Below, piece after piece: positions 1 through 8,453 of a DNA stretch of 64,000 nt. The DNA is from Candidatus Kurthia intestinigallinarum (GTDB lineage: Bacteria; Bacillota; Bacilli; Bacillales_A; Planococcaceae): positions 1 to 64,000 of the forward strand of contig NZ_JTFC01000044.1 of NCBI RefSeq assembly GCF_003991225.1. The letters run 5' to 3'. The notes below the pieces were generated by a model. It saw only the letters and a program-made list of their open reading frames with translations, did not search any database and was not told the origin of the DNA. The translations under genes and the position numbers were made by a program. The stretch's first letter is position 1. Each line of letters opens with the position of its first letter.

Positions 1-452
1 TCCCTTACAACAGAGTTTTACGATCCGAAAACCTTCATCACTCACGCGGCGTTGCTCCATCAGACTTTCGTCCATTGTGGAAGATTCCCTACTGCTGCCT
101 CCCGTAGGAGTTTGGGCCGTGTCTCAGTCCCAATGTGGCCGATCACCCTCTCAGGTCGGCTATGCATCGTTGCCTTGGTAGGCCGTTACCCCACCAACTA
201 GCTAATGCACCGCGGGCCCATCCTGTAGTGACGCCGAAGCGCCTTTTAGCTTAAAGCCATGAGGCTAAAAGAATTATCCGGTATTAGCTCCGGTTTCCCG
301 AAGTTATCCCAGTCTACAGGGCAGGTTGCCCACGTGTTACTCACCCGTCCGCCGCTAAATCAGAGAAGCAAGCTTCTCATCATTCGCTCGACTTGCATGT
401 ATTAGGCACGCCGCCAGCGTTCGTCCTGAGCCAGGATCAAACTCTCCATAAA
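1..452 (-). rRNA. rrs: 16S ribosomal RNA, 5' part (gene runs off the window)
   Basis: The reverse complement starts with the universal 16S 5' end (AGAGTTTGATCCTGGCTCAG) and carries the conserved ACTCCTACGGGAGGCAGCAG block about 340 bases in. Only the first ~450 nt are present; the rest, with 23S and 5S, lies beyond the left edge. The exact mature 5' end is estimated by comparison with Bacillus. Variable regions V1-V2 look like the Lysinibacillus/Solibacillus/Kurthia group; this is recognition by eye, not an alignment. Confidence 0.98.
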
Positions 453-598
453 AAGTGTTTGAAAGCTCATTTGCTTTGCTAGCGTTATCTTGCTTGATAA
501 CATTTTTTTCGATTCAATTGAACCGAATTTATTGTGATTACATCTTGCTTGTTCAGTTTTCAAGGTTCATTTTAAGTCGCTTATTCAGCAACTCTTAT

Positions 599-627
599 AT
601 CTTATCACTTCAAGTTGTTTGTGTCAA
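599..627 (-). promoter_or_regulatory. rRNA operon promoter P2 (sigma-A)
   Basis: On the minus strand TTGACA (622-627) and TAAGAT (599-604) are separated by exactly 17 bases. Between it and the 16S gene lies a leader containing CCTTGAAAACTGAACAAG, a motif I recognise from Bacillales rRNA leaders and spacers. Probable main promoter of the rRNA operon. Confidence 0.85.
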
Positions 628-683
628 CAACTTTTTTTGAAAGATTTAAATTTTACTTTCGCCATTGTTTTGACGACTTAATT

Positions 684-712
684 ATTATATCAACAAAACT
701 TATTAAATGCAA
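684..712 (-). promoter_or_regulatory. rRNA operon promoter P1 (sigma-A)
   Basis: On the minus strand TTGCAT (707-712) and a perfect TATAAT (684-689) are spaced by 17 bases. It lies 85 bases upstream of the second promoter, the tandem P1/P2 arrangement known from Bacillus rRNA operons. Confidence 0.75.
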
Positions 713-882
713 GCATTTTTTATTTTGTTTCAAATAAGTTGTTTTAACAACAAAACTAACTATACGCTTCTTTTTAAAAACGGTCAACCTTTTTATTAAA
801 ATAATTTTCAGCAAACCCCCTTATACTAATAAAATCTTTTTTGTGCTATTTCAAACATCATTTTCCAATCTTTTATTCAAAT

Positions 883-910
883 AAAAATCCGAAACCATAT
901 ACGGTTTCGG
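883..910 (-). terminator. Intrinsic terminator after salA
   Basis: Hairpin CCGAAACCGT/ATAT/GGTTTCGG on the minus strand, followed by ATTTTTATTT, 26 bases after the salA stop. It separates salA from the rRNA promoter region. The remaining bases between here and the promoters are AT-rich with no further feature seen. Confidence 0.9.
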
Positions 911-935
911 ATTTCTTCATACTGTTATAAACGAT

Positions 936-2003
936 TTATTTTTCTTCTTTTGCTAATTGATCAATAACATTTTGAGCCATTTCTAAATAAAGTTGACCTG
1001 TCGAATGATTTCTAGCATAAACAGATGGTGCAAAATCTGCTTCAATAATATCTGGTTGACCTAGTGGAATTTGACCAAGTAATTGTGTACGTAATTCAGA
1101 AGCTAGCTTAGTACCGCCACCTTTACCAAATACGTATTCTTTTTCACCCGATACTTCTGATTGGAACCATGACATGTTTTCAACTACACCTAAAATATGA
1201 TGTTGTGTTTTAATTGCCATTGCACCCGCACGTGCTGCAACGAATGCTGCTGTTGGATGTGGTGTTGTTACAACAATTTCATATGATTCAGGTAGCATTT
1301 GGTGAATATCAAGTGCCACATCACCTGTACCTGGAGGTAAGTCTAATAGTAAGTAATCTAAATCGCCCCACTCTACATCACGGAAGAACTGATCTAATAC
1401 TTTACCTAACATTGGCCCGCGCCATACGACTGGTGCATTGTTTTCAACAAAGAATCCCATTGAAATCATTTTTACGCCAAAACGCTCTACCGGGAAAATG
1501 CGGTCATTTTCTACGCGAGGCATATCTTGCACGCCCATCATATCAGGAACACTAAATCCATAAATATCCGCATCAATTAGACCAACTTTTTTACCTAATC
1601 GCGCTAATGCTACAGCAAGGTTAACAGATACAGTTGATTTACCCACTCCACCTTTACCAGAAGCAATTGAGATAAATTGCGTTTTATTTATTGGAGATAA
1701 TAAGTCTTGCGCCTCTGAACGCGTTGCTGTTCCACGGAATTGTTCTAATACAGACGCATCTAATTCTGCAAAACGGATACCTACTGTTTTGAAACCCGCT
1801 TCTTTTAATTCATTTACAATATCCATTTGGAAAGTTAATTGTTCAGGTGTACCTAATTTCGCAATCGCAACCTTCACACTAACATGTTCTTTTTCTTCTT
1901 TAATGCTTACTTCAAGTACCCCATTTGTTTCAGCTAATGTTTTATGTAAAATGGGATCTGTAAAACCACCAAGTAATTCACGGACTTGTTGTTCATTAAT
2001 CAC
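936..2003 (-). CDS. salA: Mrp/NBP35-family P-loop ATPase (SalA-type)
   Basis: 355 residues. The N-terminal ~85 residues form a DUF59 (MIP18-like) domain; residues 116-123 carry the deviant Walker A motif GKGGVGKS typical of MinD/Mrp ATPases, followed by the Mrp segments VWRGPM and DLPPGTGD. Many Mrp/ApbC proteins carry Fe-S clusters on a C-terminal CxxC, but here the corresponding stretch (ENMSWFQSEVSGEKEYVFG) has no cysteine, as in Bacillus SalA, which acts as a transcriptional regulator of exoprotease expression. A regulatory role is therefore favoured over Fe-S carriage, by inference. In B. subtilis salA also lies in this segment between rpsI and an rRNA operon. RBS GGAGTG precedes the start. 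Confidence 0.9.
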   Translation of the reverse strand: MINEQQVRELLGGFTDPILHKTLAETNGVLEVSIKEEKEHVSVKVAIAKLGTPEQLTFQMDIVNELKEAGFKTVGIRFAELDASVLEQFRGTATRSEAQDLLSPINKTQFISIASGKGGVGKSTVSVNLAVALARLGKKVGLIDADIYGFSVPDMMGVQDMPRVENDRIFPVERFGVKMISMGFFVENNAPVVWRGPMLGKVLDQFFRDVEWGDLDYLLLDLPPGTGDVALDIHQMLPESYEIVVTTPHPTAAFVAARAGAMAIKTQHHILGVVENMSWFQSEVSGEKEYVFGKGGGTKLASELRTQLLGQIPLGQPDIIEADFAPSVYARNHSTGQLYLEMAQNVIDQLAKEEK

Positions 2004-2192
2004 AATCTAACACTCCTCATAATCTTGTTTATATCGAATCAAGTATAACATAATTGCCGAAAAAACCCTTCATACTTTGTCACGAGGTTGTTACGTACCA
2101 GCCATTCGAATTTTACATAAATGTAATTTCACAGAGACTCTTTTAGCGCTATATTATGTAGTGTACATATCTCATATAAAGAAAGGTTTTTT

Positions 2193-3239
2193 ATGAATAC
2201 TTCTAAACAACGCATTTTTGTTTTCGACAATGTAAAGGCGCTTCTCATTATACTTGTCGTATTAGGTCACGCAGCAGATTATTATACAGACTACTTTGAA
2301 TCAATGCGTATTTTCTTTTTCTACATTTATTTATTCCACATGCCACTATTTATTTTCTTAGCAGGGCTATTCAGTAAATCGATTATTTTAAAAGATCCCT
2401 TCCGTATTGAAAAAATAGCAAATTTCCTTATTCTCTATTTTATAATGGAAATTATTTTTTACTTATTAATTCATTATTGGTTAGGTCGAGAAAATTATGT
2501 ATTTAATCCATTTGTAGAAAATAGCGTACCATGGTTCATGTTCGCAATGGCCGTTTGGTTATGCTTAGGACGCCTTTTACGGAATTTAAAGGCTTCCATT
2601 GTCATTCCCTCAAGCATCGTTTTAGCATTGGCAATTGGCTATACAAATATTGGCGATGTACTAGTAGGTTCAAGAATCATTTCATTCTTTCCGTTTTTCA
2701 TTATCGGTTATTATATAAAACCAAATGATTTAGCAGACTTTCTACAATCTCCAAAATTAAAAATCGTATCAGCTCTTTCTCTTGTATTAATCGCTATCAC
2801 AATTTATTTAAATATCGATACATTATATGATATGCGTAATTTATTAAGTGGTCGAAATGCATATACCCAGATTCGTATGGGTCTCGATATTTCTGGATCA
2901 GGTGCAATTATGCGTTTGTTAACGATGGTCGTAACGACTTATATGTCTATCGCTATTCTCTCATTGATGACTCAAAAGCATACTTGGTTTACTGTAATCG
3001 GCGAACGCTCACTTGCTATTTACTTTTTCCACAGGCCGCTACTATTTCTTTATCATCACTATCATGTAAATGATTTTTTAAAAGGCATTTTCCCGCATGC
3101 ATGGCTATGGATTTATTTAGGAGTTTTTGCGCTCGTTGCGATCTTATTAGCAGGAAAACCATTTACCTTACTATTACAAAAAATAGAATTGCGTGTAGAA
3201 AAAGTTTTAAAACGCCATAAAAAAACGGAATCGCACTAA
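2193..3239 (+). CDS. Membrane-bound acyltransferase (acyltransferase 3 family)
   Basis: 348 residues with about ten hydrophobic segments. The N-terminus FDNVKALLIILVVLGH is characteristic of the acyltransferase 3 / OafA-NolL family, where the histidine at the end of the first helix is functionally important. Such proteins transfer acetyl or similar groups to cell-surface polysaccharides or other exported substrates; the substrate cannot be read from the sequence. The C-terminus is lysine/arginine-rich and probably cytoplasmic. GAAAGG lies upstream of the ATG; a weak promoter (TTCACA, 16 bases, TATATT) lies just before. It is the only plus-strand gene in the first 56 kb and is divergent from salA. 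It sits where sporulation genes lie in Bacillus. Confidence 0.8.
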   Translation: MNTSKQRIFVFDNVKALLIILVVLGHAADYYTDYFESMRIFFFYIYLFHMPLFIFLAGLFSKSIILKDPFRIEKIANFLILYFIMEIIFYLLIHYWLGRENYVFNPFVENSVPWFMFAMAVWLCLGRLLRNLKASIVIPSSIVLALAIGYTNIGDVLVGSRIISFFPFFIIGYYIKPNDLADFLQSPKLKIVSALSLVLIAITIYLNIDTLYDMRNLLSGRNAYTQIRMGLDISGSGAIMRLLTMVVTTYMSIAILSLMTQKHTWFTVIGERSLAIYFFHRPLLFLYHHYHVNDFLKGIFPHAWLWIYLGVFALVAILLAGKPFTLLLQKIELRVEKVLKRHKKTESH

Positions 3240-3254
3240 GCGATTCCGTTTTTT
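3221..3254. terminator. Bidirectional terminator between acyltransferase and maoC genes
   Basis: Inverted repeat ACGGAATCG/CGATTCCGT flanked by A-run and T-run on both sides, serving two convergent genes. It overlaps the stop codon of the acyltransferase gene and touches that of the maoC-like gene. Confidence 0.92.
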
Positions 3255-3661
3255 TATTCTTCAATTGGAACTTTCACAACAGCATCGCCTTCAACAACTG
3301 TTTTACCATGCTGATTTGTTACTGTTGTTAGTAGTTTTACAATATCTTTTTTAATGAATTCCGCAACTTCAACCTTAGCTGTTACGGTGTCGCCAATATA
3401 AACTGGGCGTGTAAATTTTAAATTTTGACCTAGATAAATTGTACCTTCACCAGGAAGTTTCATACCGATTGTTGTTGAAATTAACGAAGACACGAGCATC
3501 CCATGTGCAACGCGGTCTTTAAAGATTGATGCTTCACCGGCAATTTTATTAATATGTATCGGGTTTAAATCCCCTGAAATACCTGCGAATTGATAAACAT
3601 CAAATTCACTAATTGTCTTTGAAAATGTTGCTGTCGAACCAATATCAAATTTTACAACCAT
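3254..3661 (-). CDS. MaoC-like (R)-specific enoyl-CoA hydratase
   Basis: 135 residues from the chosen start, with a hot-dog fold MaoC pattern: FAGISGDLNPIHIN contains the hydratase-2 signature with the catalytic Asp and His, followed by HGML. Family members hydrate trans-2-enoyl-CoA to (R)-3-hydroxyacyl-CoA (PhaJ) or act in fatty-acid metabolism; the substrate is not determinable. An in-frame ATG lies 21 bases upstream, but GGAGG is placed seven bases before the ATG chosen here, so MVVKFDIG is the start. It is monocistronic, between two terminators. Confidence 0.85.
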   Translation of the reverse strand: MVVKFDIGSTATFSKTISEFDVYQFAGISGDLNPIHINKIAGEASIFKDRVAHGMLVSSLISTTIGMKLPGEGTIYLGQNLKFTRPVYIGDTVTAKVEVAEFIKKDIVKLLTTVTNQHGKTVVEGDAVVKVPIEE

Positions 3662-3751
3662 AAGTAATCCTCCAATAATCAAATTTAAAATATGTTTATC
3701 AAATCATAACTAATTTTGAGATAAAAGTAAATAATTAACATTAAAAGAAAT

Positions 3752-3782
3752 AAGAAAAACCACTCCCATAAGAGAGTGGCTT
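3752..3782 (-). terminator. Terminator after rpsI
   Basis: Minus-strand hairpin CCACTC/TCTTATGG/GAGTGG followed by TTTTTCTT, about 25 bases after the rpsI stop. It ends the rplM-rpsI transcript. Confidence 0.92.
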
Positions 3783-3803
3783 TTGTATTCTGTAAACGAA
3801 AGA

Positions 3804-4196
3804 TTAACGTTTTGAGAACTGAGGTGCACGACGAGCGCCGCGTAGACCTGGTTTTTTACGTTCTTTCATACGAGGGTCACGAGTAAGTAAACCTGCAGAT
3901 TTAAGTGCTGGACGGAAATCAGGGTCAACTGTTAGTAACGCACGAGCGATACCGTGGCGGATAGCGCCAGCTTGACCTGTGAAACCACCACCGTTAACAT
4001 TTACAAAAATGTCATAGCTTCCAAGAGTTTCAGTTGCTACTAATGGTTGTTTGATAATTTCGCGTAAAGTTTCGAATGGTACGTAGTTTTCAACTGCGCG
4101 ATTGTTGATTACGATTTTGCCTTCGCCTGGTACTAAACGTACGCGGGCAGTAGAGCTTTTACGACGGCCTGTGCCGATATATTGAACTTGTGCCAA
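3804..4196 (-). CDS. rpsI: 30S ribosomal protein S9
   Basis: 130 residues, normal length. It begins [20 protein letters not shown] and ends in the basic tail RRAPQFSKR that reaches the ribosomal P site. It is cotranscribed with rplM directly upstream (21-base gap with a GAGGAGG RBS), the usual bacterial L13-S9 pair. Confidence 0.98.
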   Translation of the reverse strand: MAQVQYIGTGRRKSSTARVRLVPGEGKIVINNRAVENYVPFETLREIIKQPLVATETLGSYDIFVNVNGGGFTGQAGAIRHGIARALLTVDPDFRPALKSAGLLTRDPRMKERKKPGLRGARRAPQFSKR

Positions 4197-4217
4197 GATA
4201 TTGTCCTCCTCTAATAA

Positions 4218-4658
4218 TTATCCGCGAAGCGTATAAGCTTCTGGTTGTTGTGCAGCGTGTGGGTGTTCAGCGCCAGCATATACGTGTAATTTTGTGAAAG
4301 TTTGACGACCTAAAGAGTTTTTAGGAAGCATGCCTTTTACAGCTAATTCAAGCATTTGTACAGGGTATTTTTCTTTCATTTCGCCTGCAGTACGTTGTTT
4401 TAAACCGCCTGAGTATTGAGTGTGACGGTAATAAATTTTACCTTGTAATTTGTTACCTGTTAATTGGATTTTTTCAGCGTTGATGATGATTACATGATCA
4501 CCTGTGTCAACGTTAGGTGTGAATGTTGGTTTATTTTTACCACGTAAAATAGCTGCTACTTCTGAAGCTAAGCGACCAAGAGTTTGGCCTTCAGCGTCAA
4601 CAACATACCATTTACGTTCTACTTCGTGGCCTTTTGCCATGAATGTTGTACGCATCAT
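4218..4658 (-). CDS. rplM: 50S ribosomal protein L13
   Basis: 146 residues; full L13 pattern with [14 protein letters not shown] and [11 protein letters not shown]. Two adjacent ATG codons are possible starts. GGAGG is nine bases before the first and twelve before the second, so the first is kept; homologues usually begin at the second (MRTTFMAKG). It is the first gene of the rplM-rpsI operon, with its own promoter. Confidence 0.97.
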   Translation of the reverse strand: MMRTTFMAKGHEVERKWYVVDAEGQTLGRLASEVAAILRGKNKPTFTPNVDTGDHVIIINAEKIQLTGNKLQGKIYYRHTQYSGGLKQRTAGEMKEKYPVQMLELAVKGMLPKNSLGRQTFTKLHVYAGAEHPHAAQQPEAYTLRG

Positions 4659-4784
4659 TGTTAGTATCCTCCTACAATTTCAATATTAATTCTAATTCTA
4701 TAAAATCTGTTCCAATTGTTTTCTTTATCCTCATAAGAAAAGATTCGGGGCTTATCTTGTGGGGTAATGAAAATACCATACATC
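4659..4784 (-). promoter_or_regulatory. 5' leader of rplM (candidate L13 leader)
   Basis: About 120 nt of untranslated RNA between the promoter and rplM, with a possible hairpin ATAAG/CCCCGAATCTTTT/CTTAT. Bacillales rplM messages are known to carry an autoregulatory L13 leader (Rfam family); position fits, but I did not verify the consensus structure. Confidence 0.5.
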
Positions 4785-4813
4785 ATCTTATAACACTGAG
4801 CAACTTAAGTCAA
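4785..4813 (-). promoter_or_regulatory. Promoter of rplM-rpsI (sigma-A)
   Basis: TTGACT (4808-4813) and TAAGAT (4785-4790) on the minus strand, 17-base spacing. It lies just beyond the truA stop codon, so rplM-rpsI can be expressed apart from the ecf-truA operon. Confidence 0.8.
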
Positions 4814-4845
4814 GCATTTTCAAAAAAACACTAGGCGATGTTGTT

Positions 4846-5595
4846 CTAATTTGGATAATGTACTTTTTCTAGGTATAAACCTTGTGGCGCCGCGGTTTTA
4901 CCAGCGGTCTTCCGATTCATCGATGCCACAATTTGTTCAATTTCTGCTGGTTCTCGCTTAGAAATTCCTACTTCCCACAAAGTTCCGGCAATAATTCTCA
5001 CCATATTATACAAGAATCCATTTCCTCGAATAATCATGTGTAACTCTTCACCGTGCCATTCAAAGTCTAATGCCTCTACTGTACGAACTTTATCCTTCAC
5101 TCCCGTGTTGGCAGCACAGAAGCAAGAAAAATCATGTGTGCCAATAATATACTGAGCAGCTTCTTTCATCCTTGCGATATCTGGTTTATGACCATTCGTT
5201 GCTGTCGTGTAATATCGACGGAATGGATTTAAAATTTTTTCACACGACCAAATATAACGATATTGCTTTCCATGTACGCTATAACGTGCGTGGAAGTCTT
5301 CAGCAACCTCTTCTATTTTTAGAAAACGAATATCATGTGGTAGTTGAACATTTAGTGCTGTTACGTAACGATCTACAGGAATCGTTAACGTCGTATCAAA
5401 ATGTAGCACCTGACCTAACGCATGTACGCGTGCATCTGTACGCCCACTTGCCGTCACATGAATCGTTTCTTTACTTTTATGCATTCTTGTTAATACTTTT
5501 TCGATTTCTTCTTGCACAGTACGCTGATTTGGTTGTACTTGATACCCAGCAAAATTTGTACCATCATATGAAATCGTTGCTTTCAAACGTCGCAT
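4846..5595 (-). CDS. truA: tRNA pseudouridine(38-40) synthase TruA
   Basis: 249 residues. The catalytic aspartate lies in SGRTDARVHALGQ (Asp54), the TruA-family motif; most family members have GRTDAGVHA, here Gly is replaced by Arg, as in B. subtilis-type enzymes. The C-terminal half has the second TruA segment (GNGFLYNMVRI). It converts U38-U40 in the anticodon stem of tRNAs to pseudouridine. It is cotranscribed with ecfT (9-base gap), as in Bacillus. Confidence 0.96.
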   Translation of the reverse strand: MRRLKATISYDGTNFAGYQVQPNQRTVQEEIEKVLTRMHKSKETIHVTASGRTDARVHALGQVLHFDTTLTIPVDRYVTALNVQLPHDIRFLKIEEVAEDFHARYSVHGKQYRYIWSCEKILNPFRRYYTTATNGHKPDIARMKEAAQYIIGTHDFSCFCAANTGVKDKVRTVEALDFEWHGEELHMIIRGNGFLYNMVRIIAGTLWEVGISKREPAEIEQIVASMNRKTAGKTAAPQGLYLEKVHYPN

Positions 5596-5604
5596 ATTGC
5601 CCTC

Positions 5605-6399
5605 CTAATTGCGTAAAAATACGAGTAATCCTATTACTAGCACTAATACGACAAGTGCTAATGTATCTCGAAGATTCCATTTCAACTGACGATAACGCGT
5701 ACGACCGTCGCCCCCGCGATATCCTCGTACTTCCATAGCTGTTGCTAAATCTTCTGCACGCTTAAAGGCACTAACAAAGAGTGGAACAAGTAAAGGCACC
5801 ACCGCTTTAATACGGTCTTTAATCGGTCCAGAAGTCATATCCGATCCACGTGCCATCTGAGCCTTCATGATTTTATCGGTTTCATCCATTAGTGTTGGAA
5901 TAAAGCGTAGCGCAATCGACATCATCAACGCCAGCTCATGCACAGGTAATTTTATTTTTTTAAACGGATTTAATAACATTTCCATACCATCTGTAATGGC
6001 AATCGGTGATGTTGTTAACGTTAAAATAGATGTCATAAACACTAATACAAGGAAACGAATTGAAATAAATATCCCTTGTCGTAGCCCTTCTTCATGAATC
6101 TCAATAAATTTCCAATCCACTAAAACGGCGCCACCTTTTGTGAAGAAGACATGAATAAACAATGTAAATACAAGTAGTATCATGACGGGCTTTAAGCCGT
6201 TGATTAAGTAACGTAATTTAATTTTCGATATAGTCATCACAAGAAATGTAAATGCTAATAGTACCGCATATGACCACACATTATTTGCTAAGAATACGGC
6301 AACAATAAAAATAAAAACAAATAATAACTTCGCACGTGGATCCATTTTGTGCACAATTGAATCTCCTGGTAAGAAGCGTCCAAAAATCATTTTACCCAT
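5605..6399 (-). CDS. ecfT: ECF transporter transmembrane protein EcfT
   Basis: 264 residues with about five to six membrane helices. The two Ala/Arg-Gly coupling motifs are visible (QMARGSDMTSG and AMEVRGYRGG); these form coupling helices that dock onto the two ATPases. EcfT binds interchangeable substrate-binding S components for vitamins and metal ions. Its start codon overlaps the stop of ecfA2, indicating translational coupling. Confidence 0.96.
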   Translation of the reverse strand: MGKMIFGRFLPGDSIVHKMDPRAKLLFVFIFIVAVFLANNVWSYAVLLAFTFLVMTISKIKLRYLINGLKPVMILLVFTLFIHVFFTKGGAVLVDWKFIEIHEEGLRQGIFISIRFLVLVFMTSILTLTTSPIAITDGMEMLLNPFKKIKLPVHELALMMSIALRFIPTLMDETDKIMKAQMARGSDMTSGPIKDRIKAVVPLLVPLFVSAFKRAEDLATAMEVRGYRGGDGRTRYRQLKWNLRDTLALVVLVLVIGLLVFLRN

Positions 6400-7265
6400 T
6401 ATTGCTCACGCTCCTTAACAGCCTTTGCAAGCGTTTCTGCGAGTTCTTCCTCTGTTAGACAAAGCTTCGGAAGAGAAAAGCCTAAACGTGCCTCTAAACG
6501 CTTCTGAAAACGAATAATATGTGGTACCTCCAAACGAAACTCAGCAAGTTTTGTTGCATCACTAAAAATTTCGAGTGGCTTTCCTGTTAATACACAGCGC
6601 CCATTATACATAATGGCAATGTGGTCTGCATAACGTGCTGCATCTTCCATGCTATGTGTTACGAGAATCATTGTTAAGTTTTGTTCTTTATACAATTTAT
6701 AAAACAATTCCATGATTTCTTTTCGCCCACGTGGATCAAGACCAGCAGTTGGCTCATCCAGTACAATGACATCTGGTTTCATTGCAAGTACACCTGCAAT
6801 CGCCACACGACGCATTTGACCACCTGATAGATCGAATGGTGATTTTTCAAGCACTTCTTCTGGTAATCCAACAAGCTTGGACATTTTACGTGCTCGTTCC
6901 TCAGCTTCTTTTTCATCAACACCAAAATTCATTGGGCCAAACATAATATCCTTTAGCACCGTTTCTTCAAACAATTGATGCTCAGGAAATTGAAACACAA
7001 TCCCAACTTTTTGACGAACGGGACGTAAATCTTTTGGTTTCTTTTTATATTCAATAATTGCACTACCAATTCGTACTGTACCTTCAGTAGGCTTCAACAA
7101 TGCATTTAAATGCTGTAGAATGGTTGATTTTCCCGAACCTGTATGACCAATAATCGCTTGATAACTTCCACTAGGGATTAATAAATCAACATCAAATAAC
7201 GCACGCTTTTCAAAAGGAGTGCCCACACCATAGCTATAACTTACTTTTTGAAGTTCGATATCCAT
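6399..7265 (-). CDS. ecfA2: ECF transporter ATPase EcfA2
   Basis: 288 residues. Walker A GHTGSGKS (40-47), signature LSGGQMRRVAIAG, Walker B VIVLDEPTAGLD. It pairs with EcfA1 to power the shared energy-coupling module. The start overlaps the end of ecfA1 by 25 bases. Confidence 0.96.
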   Translation of the reverse strand: MDIELQKVSYSYGVGTPFEKRALFDVDLLIPSGSYQAIIGHTGSGKSTILQHLNALLKPTEGTVRIGSAIIEYKKKPKDLRPVRQKVGIVFQFPEHQLFEETVLKDIMFGPMNFGVDEKEAEERARKMSKLVGLPEEVLEKSPFDLSGGQMRRVAIAGVLAMKPDVIVLDEPTAGLDPRGRKEIMELFYKLYKEQNLTMILVTHSMEDAARYADHIAIMYNGRCVLTGKPLEIFSDATKLAEFRLEVPHIIRFQKRLEARLGFSLPKLCLTEEELAETLAKAVKEREQ

Positions 7266-8086
7266 ATATCATTCACCAACTCTTCTTCTGTCATATAGCC
7301 ACCTTCAAGTGTGACTCCCTGTTGCTGTAATAGCTTAACCATTTTAATTGGAAATGGTAAATCTAATCCTAATTTAACAAGTTCATCTCCTAAATCAAAA
7401 ATTTGCTGTGGTGTTCCCTCCGCAAACTTTCGACCACCATTCATGAACAGTAAACGATCTGCAAGCATTGCTTCTTCCAAGTCGTGTGTAATTGATAATA
7501 CTGTTAATCCAGTTTCTTCACGTAGCTTATGAACAGTATTTAAAACTTCTGCGCGCCCTTGCGGATCCAACATCGATGTTGCTTCATCTAAAATTAAAAT
7601 ACGTGGACGTAATGCCAAGGCACCTGCAATTGCGACACGTTGCTTTTGACCGCCGGATAAATGTTGTGGCTCATTATCTAAAAAATCCTCCATTTTCACT
7701 TGAGCTAATGCTTCGTGTACACGTTTCACCATTTCTTTATGCGGTACGCCATTATTTTCTAAAGCAAATGCCACATCATCTTGTACCGTTGCACCAACAA
7801 ATTGATTATCGGGATTTTGGAACACCATCCCCATTTTTGAACGAATATCCCAAAGATTCTCTTCATTCATCGGTTGGCCTAGTACACTAACGCTTCCTTG
7901 TTGTGGAAATAATAACCCATTAATAATACGTGCTAACGTGGACTTTCCAGAACCATTATGCCCAACAATAGCAATCCATTCCCCTTCATAAACTGTAAAG
8001 GAAACATCTTCTACTGCATTTTTCACTTCTGGCTGATCAGGTGTGTATGTAAATGCAATATTTTTTAGTGATAGTATTTCATCCAT
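7241..8086 (-). CDS. ecfA1: ECF transporter ATPase EcfA1
   Basis: 281 residues. Walker A GHNGSGKS (42-49), signature LSGGQKQRVAIAG, Walker B LILDEATSMLD. First gene of ecfA1-ecfA2-ecfT-truA. RBS GAGGAG precedes the ATG. A terminator-like hairpin lies about 80 bases upstream, so a promoter in the short stretch after it is expected; the candidates there are weak. Confidence 0.96.
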   Translation of the reverse strand: MDEILSLKNIAFTYTPDQPEVKNAVEDVSFTVYEGEWIAIVGHNGSGKSTLARIINGLLFPQQGSVSVLGQPMNEENLWDIRSKMGMVFQNPDNQFVGATVQDDVAFALENNGVPHKEMVKRVHEALAQVKMEDFLDNEPQHLSGGQKQRVAIAGALALRPRILILDEATSMLDPQGRAEVLNTVHKLREETGLTVLSITHDLEEAMLADRLLFMNGGRKFAEGTPQQIFDLGDELVKLGLDLPFPIKMVKLLQQQGVTLEGGYMTEEELVNDIWISNFKK

Positions 8087-8162
8087 GTTGAAACTCCTCT
8101 CTTGCTCGACAATTCTCTACTCTACATTCTAACTGAGCTCACTATTTATAGCTATTCTATAC

Positions 8163-8200
8163 AAAAAGAAACGACTTTGCCACAAGAGACAAAGTCGTTT
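8163..8200 (-). terminator. Terminator-like hairpin upstream of ecfA1
   Basis: Perfect 11-bp stem AAACGACTTTG/TCTCTTGTGG/CAAAGTCGTTT followed by CTTTTTG on the minus strand. It is the last of three terminator-like structures between rplQ and ecfA1. Confidence 0.7.
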
Positions 8201-8223
8201 AGGTGTCATATTTTAAAATAAAT

Positions 8224-8345
8224 AAAAAAAGCGCGCACCCCATCCAGAGAAACGCGCAAAAATCGAAAGTCTCCTTATAGGTTGCTCAGACCTATAAGTG
8301 GATGGGGTGCGTAGAGCTAAACGAGACAGCCTCAACTGCTCATCA
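8224..8345 (-). ncRNA. Candidate structured non-coding RNA or attenuator between rplQ and ecfA1
   Basis: A perfect 13-base arm CGCACCCCATCCA (minus, 8311-8299) pairs with TGGATGGGGTGCG (8246-8234). Inside it, abutting the first arm, is a perfect 9-bp hairpin CTTATAGGT/ctgagca/ACCTATAAG. The 3' arm is immediately followed by CGC and seven T. A competing short hairpin, GCGCG with CGCGC, shares the 3' end, so mutually exclusive folds are possible. No ORF fits. It lies between the rplQ terminator and ecfA1; only a weak promoter (ACGACA, 18 bases, TATGAT) is seen upstream. I do not recognise a known riboswitch. It could be a small RNA with its own terminator, an attenuator, or a repeat element. 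Confidence 0.5.
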
Positions 8346-8390
8346 TAACACTCAGCTTTTTATATTGTCGTATAAATCATTTTGGTTTTT

Positions 8391-8436
8391 AAAAAAAGAG
8401 GGTGCAAAGTTCATTTGATGCGAACAGTACACCCTC
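8391..8436 (-). terminator. Terminator after rplQ (end of S10-spc-alpha superoperon)
   Basis: GAGGGTG and CACCCTC enclose an inner stem GTTC/GAAC and are followed by seven T on the minus strand, about 20 bases after the rplQ stop. Confidence 0.9.
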
Positions 8437-8453
8437 CACCGCATTAGTTAAGA

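Noticed and set aside
455-640. 61-codon plus-strand reading frame upstream of 16S
   Set aside because: It lies in the rRNA promoter and leader region, has no ribosome-binding site, and its translation resembles no protein; chance frame in AT-rich sequence.
5172-5738. 188-codon frame opposite truA and ecfT
   Set aside because: It spans the antisense of two well-supported genes and has no RBS; a shadow of their codon usage.
7492-7890. 132-codon frame opposite ecfA1
   Set aside because: Antisense of a conserved ABC ATPase, no plausible RBS or family.
8224-8345. TPP or other known riboswitch at the GGATGGGGTGCG element
   Set aside because: The GGGGTGC string alone resembles part of a TPP element, but the rest of that consensus is missing and it would lie on the other strand from ecfA1.
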